The notes under the pieces were generated by a model. That model saw only the letters and a program-made list of their open reading frames with translations, had not been told where the DNA came from and searched no databases. A stretch of 64,000 nt of DNA from Saxidomus purpurata (Eukaryota; Mollusca; Bivalvia; Venerida; Veneridae), in contig JAFMSR010000017.1 of the NCBI GenBank assembly GCA_022818135.1, positions 7,823,086-7,887,085 on the forward strand. Reading direction: 5' to 3'. How positions within the stretch are numbered: position 1 is the first letter of the stretch; the number at the start of each line of letters is the position of its first letter. Below are positions 47,481-59,984 of this stretch, one piece after another. Made by a program: the position numbers and the translations under genes.

Positions 47481-48650
47481 AACATCTACGTGTGTGCATG
47501 CGCTTATACGCTTGGATTGGTAGTGTTGTGAATGAATTCACGTGATGTAAAAAAAAATCGTTGTAAATTTTTCTGCACTTCTGGCATCGCCAACAATATC
47601 AGCAACAACAAAAATAAGACGAATAGCGTTTTATTTGAGGAGTAAAAAAAGAACAGCCAAATTTTCACGAAATGCAAGGAATGCACGGAAAACTAGAAGT
47701 TTTAAGACAGCAACTCCATGAAAGCGCAGTAAATAGTACCCCATCGAACATTTTTGTTTAGATTAACGTGTTAGAATGGAAATAGAATTTATTTTTGAGT
47801 AATATGCCGGTTACTATAACTGCGTGTCGTGTAAATGCTTCGTAATTAATCGTATAAGATTACTACGCATTTACACTCCCCACAGTGATAGACTAACCGG
47901 TATATCACTCAAAAGTGAAATCTATTTCCTAAATAGAACACACACAAAAAATTGAAATATTCCTTTTATGTATTTCAGTAGGCGAGAATATACCACTAAA
48001 CGCGATTGTTTATTAGTTTCTTCGTGCTAAGTCTATTTTATCAGCCTATGTTGCAAAGTTTCCAAGTTTTGCATTCTTTTTTTGTTTTATTGAGCGTTAA
48101 TGTGCGTTTTCATTGATTACTTTATGTAATGCGTATTTTCTTAATCATTTGCTTTAGACTTATTTTATATGTTCCTAAAAAAACAGCTAGAACAATGTTG
48201 ACCATCACCCGCCCGCAGATGTGTGCAGCCTTTTCAGGAATGAAACGCAAATCAGTAAAACGTCATCATGTAAAGTGAAAACAAAGCATAAAAAATAGTT
48301 GTTTCTGCAATGGTACAGAAATAAAGCACTGTGCATTTGCAAATATGTCCATAGCAAATATTAGTATATGTTTATAAATTTTGAATAGGCAAATATTTAT
48401 ATTGTTCCGTTGTATCGATTGAGATCAATTGATTTTGTCTTTGAAACCAAAGTCGTGACAATGTGAAGGTAAAACCCGGCAATCCATCACTGATAATGTG
48501 AAAAAAGAGATTTGGAAAAGTCGATAAGCTTGAAACACTAATTCGATTGCGACGCTAAATCAAATGCTCAAAAACAAAACAAAGAATGTAATTCAGGCTT
48601 TTTTGCTTTGTGTTATTATTATATTATAATCTTATTATTTCTATTATTGT

Positions 48651-48695
<45 letters not shown>

Positions 48696-49200
48696 CATAA
48701 TAGTCGCATTAGTATCATTAAGTAGTATTGCATGTACTTTTACTTTTATTATTACATGTACTATCAGCAATTCACTTTAATTTATTATTATTATTTGTAT
48801 TGTTATTATTTACGAATTAAATGCAAACAGTCTCAAAAAGTGTTAACAGTTTGTACACAAGTGTGCATTTGTTTTTCATCATGTTATAATTACAACTTGC
48901 AATCATTTCACACAAAACCTCTTTTGTGATTGGCTATTTCTGCCCCATCTCCCTTTTCATAACACTATGAAGCAGGTTCGTATTCATACAAATGTAGCTC
49001 CTCATTAATATGCATGACTGGCTTCTTTTTCATTCATAAATTTGAAAGTGGGTCATGTTGTTGTTTACACTGGCTTCATGTTTTCGATACGGCGTGTATT
49101 TTAACCAAATAAAAAGTATTTCCTTGGAGCCATAAAATATTATCCAAATAGAAATGTTACCTCAAAATGTATCCGTTTACTTAACGATTCATTCGAATTT
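47480..49200. other. No gene; one (AAT)n microsatellite
   Basis: An (AAT)n run occupies 48,651-48,694, preceded by imperfect TTATTA words. Otherwise AT-rich sequence without recognisable features. Confidence 0.6.
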
Positions 49201-49221
49201 TAATCGATGCGAGCATTGACA

Positions 49222-49596
49222 ATGAGTTCGTTTGCAAAAGTAAAACACAAAATGACTGACACCAGCAACAACACGGACTTGGACACTTCTCGTACGCGTA
49301 TAGGCGGATTTGAGTTGTATTTCCCACCAAAAGATGACTCAGAACAATTGGAAATTCCTTGGATTTGAGTTGTATTCCTCGCCCCAAAATGACTCAGAAC
49401 AATTGGAAATTCCTTTTGACATTTCACAATGAAAGGATTTGACGTTTGGATAAACGAGTTGGGGGAACTGCCTGAAGATTTACACCTGCTTCCGTTGCTG
49501 TTTATGCAAATTAGGTGTAACATTTCTGACTTGTCATATCTCGATGAGATAAAAAAGAACATTCAATTCTTAAGAATTCCCAACAAAGAATCTTGA
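49222..49596 (+). pseudogene. Small single-exon-like gene, frame broken by a 55-bp tandem duplication
   Basis: From ATG at 49,222 a frame reads MSSFAKVKHKMTDT... into GFELYFPPKDDSEQLEIP and stops at 49,368. A second frame from ATG at 49,429 reads FDVWINELGELPEDLHLL and on to a TGA at 49,596. Between them, 49,306-49,360 and 49,361-49,415 are two near-identical 55-bp copies. Since 55 is not a multiple of three, the duplication shifts the frame. AATAAA follows near 49,647. The plus-strand peptides look protein-like (acidic/hydrophobic mix, few AT-driven residues), whereas the 120-codon minus-strand frame over the same bases looks like their shadow. Even with one 55-bp unit removed, the first frame would end at the TGA overlapping the second ATG, so another defect would be needed. 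Family unknown. Confidence 0.35.
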
Positions 49597-50186
49597 TTCA
49601 CTAGAGTGACTCGATAAGCTAAAAGCTTTCTTCACAATCGAGCTAGAATAAATAAGTATAAACTAAACTTAAACTAAACGTAAATCGCACCACCTTGAAG
49701 TTCCCGACTTGCACTTGTAGGCGTGCATACTCCCTTTATCAAAGATAGTTGTCTAAATAAATTTCGTACGAATTACCTACGTCCGAGTAACAACAAGAAA
49801 AACTTTGATACAAAGTATCACAGCGGGCCAACAAACAATAATGTCATGTAAATATTTTGGAAATTGGTGGTGATGGTTGATGTTGAGGCATGGCCCCAAA
49901 AGAACTCGAGGAAACCAATTTTGGTTGAACAAGCAAATTGACACGACATCACATCTACTAACTGACCTCAAGTATCGAAAATTTACTATAATCAAATAAT
50001 ATTTATACAGTATGTCCAAGAATGCCCTATATACCGTTCCTGGTACGTCTCAATTTTTCATTACCATTATCCGTATCAATTTCACATGGATGAAGATTTT
50101 TATGATTATTTGCCGTAAGATATTCTTAAATGGTTTAAAAGCTAAAAATGATGATTAAAACAGCAGAAAAAAAGTTTTAAAAAATG

Positions 50187-50280
50187 GGCGTCGGTGGTAT
50201 TCGAACTCGTGGATTCGGAAAAGTACACTTATACAAAAGAATGTGAGCTAAGGTCTCTACCAATACACCGCGTTGACAAG
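50187..50280 (-). repeat. tRNA-like SINE head
   Basis: On the minus strand GCGGTGTATTGGTAGAGACC (A-box region) is followed about 40 bases later by CACGAGTTCGAATACCACC (B-box region). There is no acceptor-stem pairing, so it is not a functional tRNA. Confidence 0.6.
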
Positions 50281-50289
50281 TTTCTCTTA

Positions 50290-52550
50290 CAAGGGAAAAA
50301 ATGCTAATATAATATCATATATATCTAAAAAAAGCAATCGAAGAATATTCAGTCAACAAACGTGAAAAGCGCTTTTCTCTATTTTATCGGCGTAGATTGC
50401 GCCGTCTATGAAATGAACGACAACTCTTACTTTTCCAAAAAAATTGACTACAGTGTCCACAGTTTTCATCTCAGAATTACCTCAATTGTTCAATGAAGAG
50501 AGACGCATATATTCGATCTAGTGTTTAAGTCTCCATGCATCCACGCTGCTGCGGCCCGCAATGACTGTTATCAAGAAACCAATATCATCATTATTATTAA
50601 ACTGTTACACCGATTTCTGAACTAGCGCCAATGTTTTAATGCACTTTATCGAGATTTTCCATCCTCAACATCGTCAACAGTCCTTTTTTACCTTTTAACA
50701 ATTGACAATATATAAAGAAAAGGTGTCAATACAGTACAGTTATAGTGCATGATTTTCGGTTTACTACTACAAATGTACTACAAAACAAAATCGCTAGAAG
50801 CCCTCTCAGATTCTTTTATTTTCCGTTTACATTCGTTATATATAAATTGTCATAATTTGCCATCAATTGCGAGCAAACACATTGAGAAAAAAAAACGAAT
50901 CGAAAATGTTAAATAATTGCAACTGTCCTAAACTATCTATAAAAATGGTTTGTTAAAACGAATTGAAACTGTTTTGTTGTATATTGAATTGGAGTCTAAA
51001 TCGTTGTATTGCTGAAAATGTAGGGTTTTTTTGCCTATAGACATACCAGATCGGTAAACTACGAGTATAATCTTAGGACATTTGACCAAAAGTTACATGC
51101 AAGTGCATTTGTTTTATCCTAAACACCCTAACTTCGCTAATTTTGTGCAAAATCCATGCATTTTGGTCTGTTTTGCCCTGTTTACCCTTCAATCCTCAGC
51201 ATTCAACTTGCATTACTTTCACACGCACGGATGTCTGAAAAGCCGACAAGCTACGGTCATAAAGGACAGGTGTAAGCATTCCGTAAGAGTATTCATTTCA
51301 TCAGAATTTGCGAATAACTATAAATAATACACGAATCTGTTATACTCACATGTGTTTTGTTTATGAAATCGGCCATGTTTTCATGGAGCCTTGTCGTTAC
51401 GTTAGTCGGAGCAGCATCGTTAAATTGGAGCCGTTGCGTTTTGCCGATACAGTGTGAAACTTAGAGAATTCAAACTGAGAATTTAATGTTTTGGTGTTTA
51501 AATTGATATCTATTGGTGATGGATCAATTTGGACCAATCTATAATATCAAAATGCTCTATTTAAAATGTGTCTTGATTGATATAAACTGAAGATTTTTTT
51601 ATCTTGTTATGGACATTTTTTTTCACGTTGAACGTGTTTCATGTGATTCTGTATTATGTTTATGTTTTCGAACAAGGATTCCATTGCCTATAAATTTCTA
51701 ATCGGAATTCGGAATACACAATCATGCATAGGGTTGCGCAGCCGTCGTCGCCATTTTATTAACGTTTTAACATCAACATATTTCTCAATATTGTTTTTAA
51801 ACATTCTTTTTCATCCTCGTCGTTGGCATAATGAACTGCATCTACCTCTAATATTGCCCTGTCATTTTCATTTGTTTATTCATGTCTTAACAAAGCACCT
51901 TCGACTCAAACGTGAATGATAATCGGGTAATTGTCCTCATTTAATTTCCAGTTCAAATTATAGTTGCCACGACTTTCAACACAGATGACCTCATCCCCAG
52001 TTAAATGCTCTAAGAACGTCATTATAATTTATCTTAAGCATGACGTAATAGCGTTAAATGTGACGTTGATTTGAATACTGAACCAACAAATAATTATATA
52101 CAAACGTACCCAAATTACGCTTTTCAAATTTTTTAATTTATTCTAAAAGAATAAGTGAGTTGTCAAACAAAGTACAACTTTTCGTACATAGATTTCGTGA
52201 AATTATGAAAACAAACAAAAGGCAATATCTCCTTTAGGCCTCTTAGTTCTTAAGACATCGTGCATTGTTGACACCTTCCTACTGACATCAAATTGCACAT
52301 CATAATATCCATCATAGCAGCTAAAATTAAAACAATAGCATTCATGTAGAAACTGCGTAGCAATTAAAAATACTGGTAAATTGAAATTGATACTGTGACA
52401 TTAAGACCAGACATTGCGTTTTAAATGAATATAATGTTATGAGTTCATATCACTTCAACTTGCCTTCTACATGTTAAAGCCGTGATATTCCTAATATCTG
52501 GTCATAAACAACCCTGTCTATGGTCACACTTCTCGTCGTTGATCATGGAC
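50290..52550. other. No recognised gene
   Basis: AT-rich sequence with short open frames. 51,082-51,327 (plus, 81 codons) and 51,656-51,919 (plus, 87 codons) have no motif and ordinary AT-driven composition. A short leader-like frame at 51,363 is listed separately. Confidence 0.45.
51363..51464 (+). CDS. Short frame with signal-peptide-like start
   Basis: ATG opens 33 codons starting MKSAMFSWSLVVTLVGAASL and ending at TAG. A lysine near the start, a hydrophobic core and Ala-Ala-Ser are typical of a secretory leader, and two cysteines follow. It could be a first exon with a donor near CCGATACA|GTGTGA, or chance. The local GC content is higher than the flanks. Confidence 0.2.
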   Translation: MKSAMFSWSLVVTLVGAASLNWSRCVLPIQCET

Positions 52551-52552
52551 CC

Positions 52553-52906
52553 AGCAGATACAAAACCGAAGTCAAGTGTCTGTAGAGACCCTGTGCCTGT
52601 TTCCCGCGACGTGCATGCCGCAAGATGCTGAGAGCAGCTACTTCGCTAGAAAATGTTGCCAGTTTAAATAGTAAAAATATTCCCCTATCACGCCATCTAC
52701 AGAGCAAATAAATGGGGTTACCCCAATTATAGCAGATACAAAACCGAAGTCAAGTGTCTGTAGAGACCCTGTGCCTGTTTCGCGACGTGCATGCCGCAAG
52801 ATGCTGAGAGCAGCTACTTCGCTAGAAAATGTTGCCAGTTTAAATAGTAAAAATATTCCCCTATCACGCCATCTACAGAGCAAATAAATGGGGTTACCCC
52901 AATTAT
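52553..52906. repeat. Tandem duplication of a 178-bp segment
   Basis: AGCAGATACAAAACCGAAGT starts at 52,553 and again at 52,731. The two units (178 and about 176 bp) are nearly identical, the visible difference being CCCGCGACG against CGCGACG. The unit is GC-richer than its flanks. It is either a very recent duplication or a local assembly error. The minus-strand frame at 52,638-52,883 simply reads across both copies. Confidence 0.9.
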
Positions 52907-53234
52907 AGGGGCCTCAGAGGTCTCATCCACGAATACAAGCTAATATAACGGCTCTCATGGACAGAACTGTATAAAATTTGCTCAAATAAATCAAATCATG
53001 GAGGTCTCAAGGCAAAAAATATAATTGTAACCCACCAAACACAGTGTACAATTCCTATCAAATGTAAAATCACCTTCAACCAACTAAGCTAGTAAATTGA
53101 GAATATGACCAAATCAAGGAAGTCAATGTAAAAAAAATTAAGACCTGTTGCCGGACAAAAGAGGAAGCATATTACTTTCATTGTTCTTTTTATGGTTTCC
53201 GGCATCCCGCTATTTTGAAATATTATATGTAATT

Positions 53235-53750
53235 TAATAAGAACTATCTTTAAAAAAGATGGTCGGCGCAATTTTGAGTATATGAACGCAATTGGTAGCT
53301 AGATTTTATAGAGAGAAACAATACTTTAAAAAAACACACCTTGACCGGGAATCGAATCCATAGCCCTTCGCTTCTAGAATTGAGCAACCTAATGCTCTAC
53401 CACCAGGAAAACAAACTTAATCCTTGTTTTTCTTATCAAATATGTTACTCAAATTATTGACCGTTATGTTCTAGCCGAGAAAGTATAATTACATATAACT
53501 GACATTCGTTTGGTGGTAACAAAATACTATGTTGATAGATATTAATTATTTACTTACTTAAATTATAAGCCCATTCAAGAGCGACTGAAAACGCAAGAGT
53601 ATTTTATTGACCTGTCTTATTCGGCATTACCCAAATTAAAAGATGCCTTATAGCGTAAATTTTCTCAATTCAAAATGCGTTATACATTCTACTTTTTATT
53701 TCATTGGCAGAGGAAAAGTTCCAAACTTCCGGTCAAAAGCGAGCTAAATA
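53235..53750 (-). repeat. tRNA-containing dispersed repeat, uninterrupted copy
   Basis: Same family as 13,021-13,443/17,228-17,425 and 31,960-32,530. The tRNA-like part is at about 53,340-53,408 on the minus strand (GGTGGTAGAGCATTAGG and GGATTCGATTCCCGGTCAAGG). The end is CTTCCGGTCAAAAGCGAGCT. At 53,560-53,575 the sequence passes uninterrupted through the site used by the long-armed element. Confidence 0.75.
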
Positions 53751-53886
53751 ATAAAAATCATAAATATCTCAGAACTTTTTTTATTTAAAATTCCATAAAT
53801 TGCCATATAAACAAAAGCTTTCTCTCGCAAGTGACGGATGCCCCTGATGTAATAAGGCTTGGATATGGTTCTAGGTTAAATATTAA

Positions 53887-54195
53887 AGCTGCTCTCTCTC
53901 AGATTTTCGTAAAATAATAAAGTTCTTCAAACTGCATGTAAATAATGTGTTTTAGAATGTATGGTCATATACAAAGGCCTCAATATAAATTTATGTCACG
54001 TATATCTCTAAATTTAAAAAAATACGCTATTTCAATATCAACATATAGTGTAGCGGTGTCGTGTAACCGACCGTTTCAATCGATTTCTGCAAATTCCTAC
54101 CTAGATTTTAGCTTATTTTTTTATTGTAGCCTTATATTTATAAATAATAATTTCCTCATAATATTTTTTGCAACGGTAACTGAGAGCGAGCAGCT
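53887..54195. mobile_element. Third full copy of the AGCTGCTCGC MITE
   Basis: The ends are AGCTGCTCTCTCTCAG and CTGAGAGCGAGCAGCT, with TTAA at 53,883-53,886 and 54,196-54,199. The interior CGCTATTTCAATATCAACAT and AGTGTAGCGGTGTCGTGTAAC match the copies at 586 and 2,208. The 84-codon frame at 53,945-54,199 is contained in it and is not a gene. Confidence 0.85.
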
Positions 54196-54399
54196 TTAAA
54201 TCTCTTATTGTGAATATCCTTCAGTATTTTAGGGTTAGCTACCGTACATGAAAATGTAAGAAAACGGATGGTATATGTATGATTCGTGTGCACTGCCCTT
54301 CCCTTTAGTGTCCTCTTCGAATACATGCAACTTGAAATAAAGTTCCGGTAAAAAAATGCAGACTAAATTGGTAACACAAAATTTTTTTAATTATTCAAC

Positions 54400-55310
54400 T
54401 GGGTGACCTAGTTCTTGATCTCAGATAACCAATATTCAAACCTGGCTTATAATATAATATCAAGGTTTTTATTCTGACGAAGTTTTATGATGATTCAATG
54501 AAAAATGTAACATCTATTGCATTTAACCCGGTGACCTAGTTTATGATCCTAGACGACCCATATTCTATCTTGACAGATTTCATCAAGGCAGTCATTTTGA
54601 CCATATTTCATGAAGTTCCAATGAAAAATGCAGGTTCAATGGTATTCACAAGTTTTTAGTATAATTTTACTTGGTGACCTAGTTTTTGACTAAATATGAC
54701 CCATATTCAAACAGGAACTAGATGTTATTCATCTTGATGAGGTTTCATGAAGATTCAATGAAAAATACAACCTTTATCGCATACACAAGTTTTTTCTATG
54801 ATTGAACCCGGTGACCTAGTTTATGACCCTAGATGACCCATATTATTACTTGACAGATTTCATCAAGGCAGTCATTTTGACCATATTTCATGAAGTTCCA
54901 GGGGGGAAATGCAGACTACATTGCATACACGAGGTTTTTTATGATTTTGCCAGGTGGCCTTGTTTTTTTTACTTCAGATGACTTATATTCAAATTCGACC
55001 TAAATTTTATCAAGGCAGTCATTCTGACCAAGAATCACGAATATCCAATGAAACATGCAACCGCTATTGCATACACAATATCTTTCTATCATGTGACCTC
55101 GTGATCTAGGTGTCAACCCCAGATAACCAATATTCGAACGTTGTCTAGATTTTAAACGGCAGTCATTTTGACCAAGTTTCATAAGAGCCAATGAAAATTG
55201 CAGCCTCTACTGCATTCACAAGCCTTAGGGTAAGTGTGGGAAGGACAGACTGACGACGGACACATGGCGATCAAAATAGCCCAACTTGAGCACTTCGTGA
55301 AATTTACGAG
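54400..55310. repeat. Six-unit tandem repeat of the 'GGTGACCTAG' bivalve family
   Basis: Units of about 140-147 bp start with GGTGACCTAGTTTTTGA-type words near 54,403, 54,529, 54,673, 54,810, 54,952 and 55,098. They continue through GACCCATATTC, TCATCAAGGCAGTCATT, TTGACCA.ATTTCATGAAG and GCATACACAAG. The array ends in GGACAGACTGACGACGG, CGATCAAAATAGC and TTGAGCACTTCGTG. Units 2 and 4 share a nearly identical stretch (from CTTGACAGATTTCATCAAGG), giving a two-unit period of about 280 bp. Non-coding, and typical of clam-type genomes. Confidence 0.8.
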
Positions 55311-55479
55311 ACAATCAAAAAGTTTCAAATTCATACACAGATTTGGGAAAGTTGATTTAGTTTAGTTTGCAAAAGTTATTGACATTGCTTTAAGATTTTA
55401 TGGGGTTCACGTGAAACTGCTTATACAATAATGATATCAATGACATAGTCGAGAATAAGATAGAAATAAACACTGAATT

Positions 55480-55900
55480 TCATTTACAGCATTTCCGTTT
55501 TCTACGAAATCATCGCAATAATATTTTTTGCTTCATTTCACCAATTTTCCGCATGTCAGTTTTCAGTTCTTAATCCATCAAATCACTGTGATTTATTTTC
55601 CAACATAGCTTATTATAACACAAGTGCTATGATATAAATGCTGTACTGAACCGGTTTGGACATTCTGTCTTCCTGTAAACGATTTTTCTTAATTGAATGA
55701 CATTAAACCTGTCTTTAATACATCATTTTCAAAACGATTAACAGAACAATAAAACAATAACATGTAAAAGAAGCTATTGTTACTCCTCAATTACAGTACT
55801 TCTCTTTTCCGTAAATCATCTCCAATATTTTCGCTCCACTACGCATATCTGTTTTCATTAGACTTCCTATTCCATCATTTAAATTAACTTTCCCTAGACA
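55480..55900. repeat. Duplicated block 5, second and partial third copies
   Basis: Two versions of CATTTACAGCATTTCCGTTTTC/ATTACAGTACTTCTCTTTTCC followed by AAATCATC.CAATA.TTT lie at 55,488-55,600 and 55,780-55,890. Both match 40,285-40,400. The copies are in tandem about 300 bp apart. Confidence 0.5.
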
Positions 55901-55904
55901 GTTA

Positions 55905-58140
55905 TTAATGCATTATTTCTGCAATATTTGCTGTATTTTAATGTTGAATATCTGCATTATGTGTCTTTACATTCTTTCTACTTTATTTCAATCACTATGC
56001 TGTAAGTATTTGTGTTAATGTATTTTGTATTATTTCTTTACGTATCCAGCAGTATGGCATTCCACTTGATGCAATACATGGACTTTCCAAACTTCTGTAC
56101 TTTTAACCTTTGTACCAAATCTATGGCCCCAAGACAACGCAAATTACTACACACAAAAATGTCATATGATATGAAAGAGAAACACACTAAAAGGTGATTC
56201 AGAGTTAAAACAATTAAGGGCGAGGGGAACACAGAATCCAGAAATCAGGCCCTCAGTACACCAACATCCAAAACACAATACACACGGGTAAAAATTGGTC
56301 ATATTAAAGTAGTAACTGCAAGTGCAAATGCAAGTAATATTACAATGAACTCAAACAAAAGGCGAGGCGGACTCCACAGCAAATAATCAGATAAAGTCCC
56401 AGCATCTTTTCGAATTTACAGATATTGTGAAGTAAATATACTGATAGCATAATGATACAACTGCTAAAGTAGTCGATATCATATGACGCACCCAGTAAAA
56501 TAGCTACAAAATCCTGCAATGAACAAATACCTATAGTAACAATATTACAACAGTTACGCAAAGTGGTGTTGTATATAACCTAGCAATGAATATTTCAAAA
56601 TGATTCTTATCAACATCCACCCATAACAAGGTTTATAACCTAATCATACAACCAGTGCTACGAGAGAAATAGGGTGCTTTAGTGACACCTATTATGTTAC
56701 AGGAACATAAATAATAACATCGACACATAGCTCAGTACTATAGAAAAAAAATGTTAGAAAACAAAGAAATATTTTGAAAAAAGCTTGAAGACACCGTTGA
56801 GTTACAGAACATGTGACTAAACACAATTGAAAACGAATTGATGATTTACGTCTTGAACATTGTACGTCTGTTACCATCTAGCGAACGAAATTGGCTCTTA
56901 TTACCCAAAAGGTATGAATTCGTTATATACGTGACATTGGATATAAATTTGCATAATAAACTTTCTTTAAAGTCTGCTCTTCAAGTACTATAATGTTACT
57001 TACAAATTACATGGGAATTACATTTTGTTTCATGCATTCCAGTTATATGCACGTTAGTGTTCTTATGATATTGTTAATATGTGTGCCAATCACTGAATAA
57101 TTGAGACGTTCGTTTGATCGATATCCTAACCTACATTTTCAATTCCTTTTCTCGGCACTTCTAGATATCTAAATTTCGATCTTTTGCGCATCAAAATATG
57201 TCATTTCTAGTTATTCCTACATGTGCGACTTTTATTAATGGTGTATTGATATTTGCTTCTAATGTCTAAAAAGAATGATATTAAAATACCGGATCTTATC
57301 ACAAAGTACTCTTGTTATATACTTGACAGCCAAATTTTAAAAAGTTGTCAATATGTGGATATTTGCATTAGAGATACTTGAATTCTTAATGCAAGCTGTC
57401 TTTCTCTAAAATTATATATCCCAAAGCAGTGTGAAAGCTTTTATTCCCGTAAACATTAAGACTATGTTATAGATCAAAATGTTACTGTCCTAGGATTTCT
57501 TATCTGGCTCGGTCTTCTGCCTCACTGATATCATTACAAGAAGTATGTCGGAAGATATAACTCAAATGCAATTAACAATTTTCCTGAAATTCAATCAAGA
57601 TGTTTTGTAGTGTTCGCTTCGCCTTGCGATTTACTTGTAATTGATATTTCTCGCTATGTCGATCAATCGAGATATGGCGTTCTGACATATTGCCATCAAT
57701 TTTTTCTTGTAGATAATTATATAAGACCATTGTATAACCAGACAAACAGTACTTGATCGTTACTAATAACTGAGTAAATCAAACACGAAATTTTCATGTA
57801 AACTAAAACGGCCCAATAACACTCCATTTCTACTACACGCCCATTCAAACCCCTTGAGTTCTTTATAATACAAATATTTAGTTTTGTACATCAAGTATTT
57901 TAATCTTAAACGGTCATATAGGAATCATTCATATAAATCTGACCTAAGGTTTCCATTAAAAATATTAGCTATGTCGCGTGTTATGTGTTAACCTTGTTCT
58001 TTTACTACTTATGAAATCTGACAGATGGTTTTATCTAAGCAGTGTGTCTTGGAATGGTTGCACAAAAAATATTCAAGGTCTACAAGTATACCCTTACGTT
58101 ATTAGTTTATGTAAAACCTAAACTTAGTAACCTAAAGTTG
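55905..58140. other. No recognisable gene or element
   Basis: AT-rich sequence. Short frames at 56,012-56,197 (plus), 56,340-56,561 (minus) and 56,692-56,877 (minus) have no motif or conservation visible here. Confidence 0.45.
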
Positions 58141-58214
58141 TTTGTTCATTATATGCCCTGGCAAATACTGCTCTATACATCAGTTTATTTTAAATATTAA
58201 ACGATTTTTATTTT

Positions 58215-58255
58215 CATTATTATTATCACTATTATTATTATTATCATTATTATTA

Positions 58256-58318
<63 letters not shown>
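58215..58318. repeat. (ATT)n microsatellite
   Basis: About 100 bases of ATT/TTA triplets with a few interruptions near the start. The 62-codon isoleucine-rich open frame over it is a product of the repeat. Confidence 0.95.
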
Positions 58319-58319
58319 A

Positions 58320-59980
58320 AAGTGGTTTGAATATTAACGCAGTTGATCAACATGTTCCCTTTGAATTACTGTAATCAATTAAATGTAATTAGCATTAGAT
58401 TGCCTAAGATTTGTTTCTGTTTTTTAATCGTAATTTCAGTGACAGCGTTCCATGTCAAATAACAGTCAAATATAGTATGACTTTATATTAGGTATATGTA
58501 AAATAATCATCCCAGTGCCAGGCCAATTTTTACCCAAGGGGAATAATATCAACACTCTTGGTAGATGACTACTAGGTGATGCTACGTAACAACTATCAAA
58601 GCTCTGGGCGTAATCGATTTTGGACAAAAATATCCTTATAGAAGTGGGCCGGCCAATTTTGACCAAAGTGTCATATTTTGAACAATCTCGGAAGCGGACT
58701 TTTACGTGATGCTACATATCAAATAGCTCAGCTCTTTCTGGTATAGAACAAGAAGATCATTTTAAATATTAAATGTTAAATGATTATATAAAACTATTGA
58801 ACCCGGTGGCAAGCGTGCACAAACTTGATATAGGACCAGTAAACAATGCTTCACACCAAATAGCTAAGATCTAGACCTTACAGTTTCTGACAAGAAGATT
58901 CTCAGTGTGTTGCGATGTGAACAATTAGATGAAGTTTATTTATTACTAATCTAGTAAGCTGAAAAAAACCATAAATATAATGTTTTCGAGTAGACTGATG
59001 TCAATTTATTGGATATATACATGTAGTACAATATAATGCATATCTTTGCCACACATTGACAAAACCTTTTCTTAACTGAAATTGAATTTGATAGATACAA
59101 ACCATATGTGTATACTCCAAGTCCGCTCAGAACTCAAAATTAAATTCTACAAAATGATTAAAAAACAAGATTAAAGTTAGCAGCTCTATCAAATATGACT
59201 GATTTTGTACGACTTGCGTTATTAACATCCTGATTGGTCTATCGTTAGTCACATGACCCGGTATATCAAACGGTATTCACAGCATACAGGCGTACATGTA
59301 CGTCCTCAACCCTTGTTGTACATGAAGCTGGATGTCATTCAGTTATAAAATTACCTAAATAATCAAATCAAAAGAATTCGGTTTGTTTATATTATTTTTT
59401 ATTTCCTCTGTTTAATAGTCAAATATCAGTTTTATACATTAAGACTGGAGCCTTGACAATCTTCAGCCTTGGTAAATATTACATATCTACATGTATGGTC
59501 CATAGAGTTGGATATTCACCTTCATCATCAGTCAATATTTATATAATATTAACCGTTTTAAGACCAAGTTATATATTTGTACAAAAAGGTATTTGTACTG
59601 ATAAAATATTTCAAGCAAAATGTAGTCATGTTACATAATATTATGATCGAGCTTCTTTTCTCAGATTTGCTCACTAAGAAATGACTTGAGATGTGAAGCC
59701 ATCACTGAACAGAAATATTAACGTATCTCTTCTCTCTCCGCAAAGCTAACAAGAAATGAAGTGATAGATCTGCAATGCAGTGTAAACGCAATCTGACAGA
59801 TTGGCTAATGGACTGCATGCCGACCCGAGCAAGAACAATATTGATCATGTTATTTGACCAGACAGGCGATAGCTTACTTTTCTCTTTAACATTATTGACA
59901 TTAAAAATGAATTAAGTGTACTGTATACTTTATTTTTGCACAAACTCGCTGCTTGTGTGATCGGCATTGCGTGTTTCAAA
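58320..59980. other. No recognisable gene or element
   Basis: AT-rich sequence. GGGCCGGCCAATTTTGACCA (about 58,647) and GCCAGGCCAATTTTTACCC (58,518) are related words about 130 bp apart, indicating a degenerate local repeat (about 58,500-58,750). Confidence 0.45.
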
Positions 59981-59984
59981 TGTG

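Noticed and set aside
49200..49562. 120-codon minus-strand frame
   Set aside because: Serine-rich and irregular; it looks like the complement of the more protein-like plus-strand segments at 49,222-49,596.
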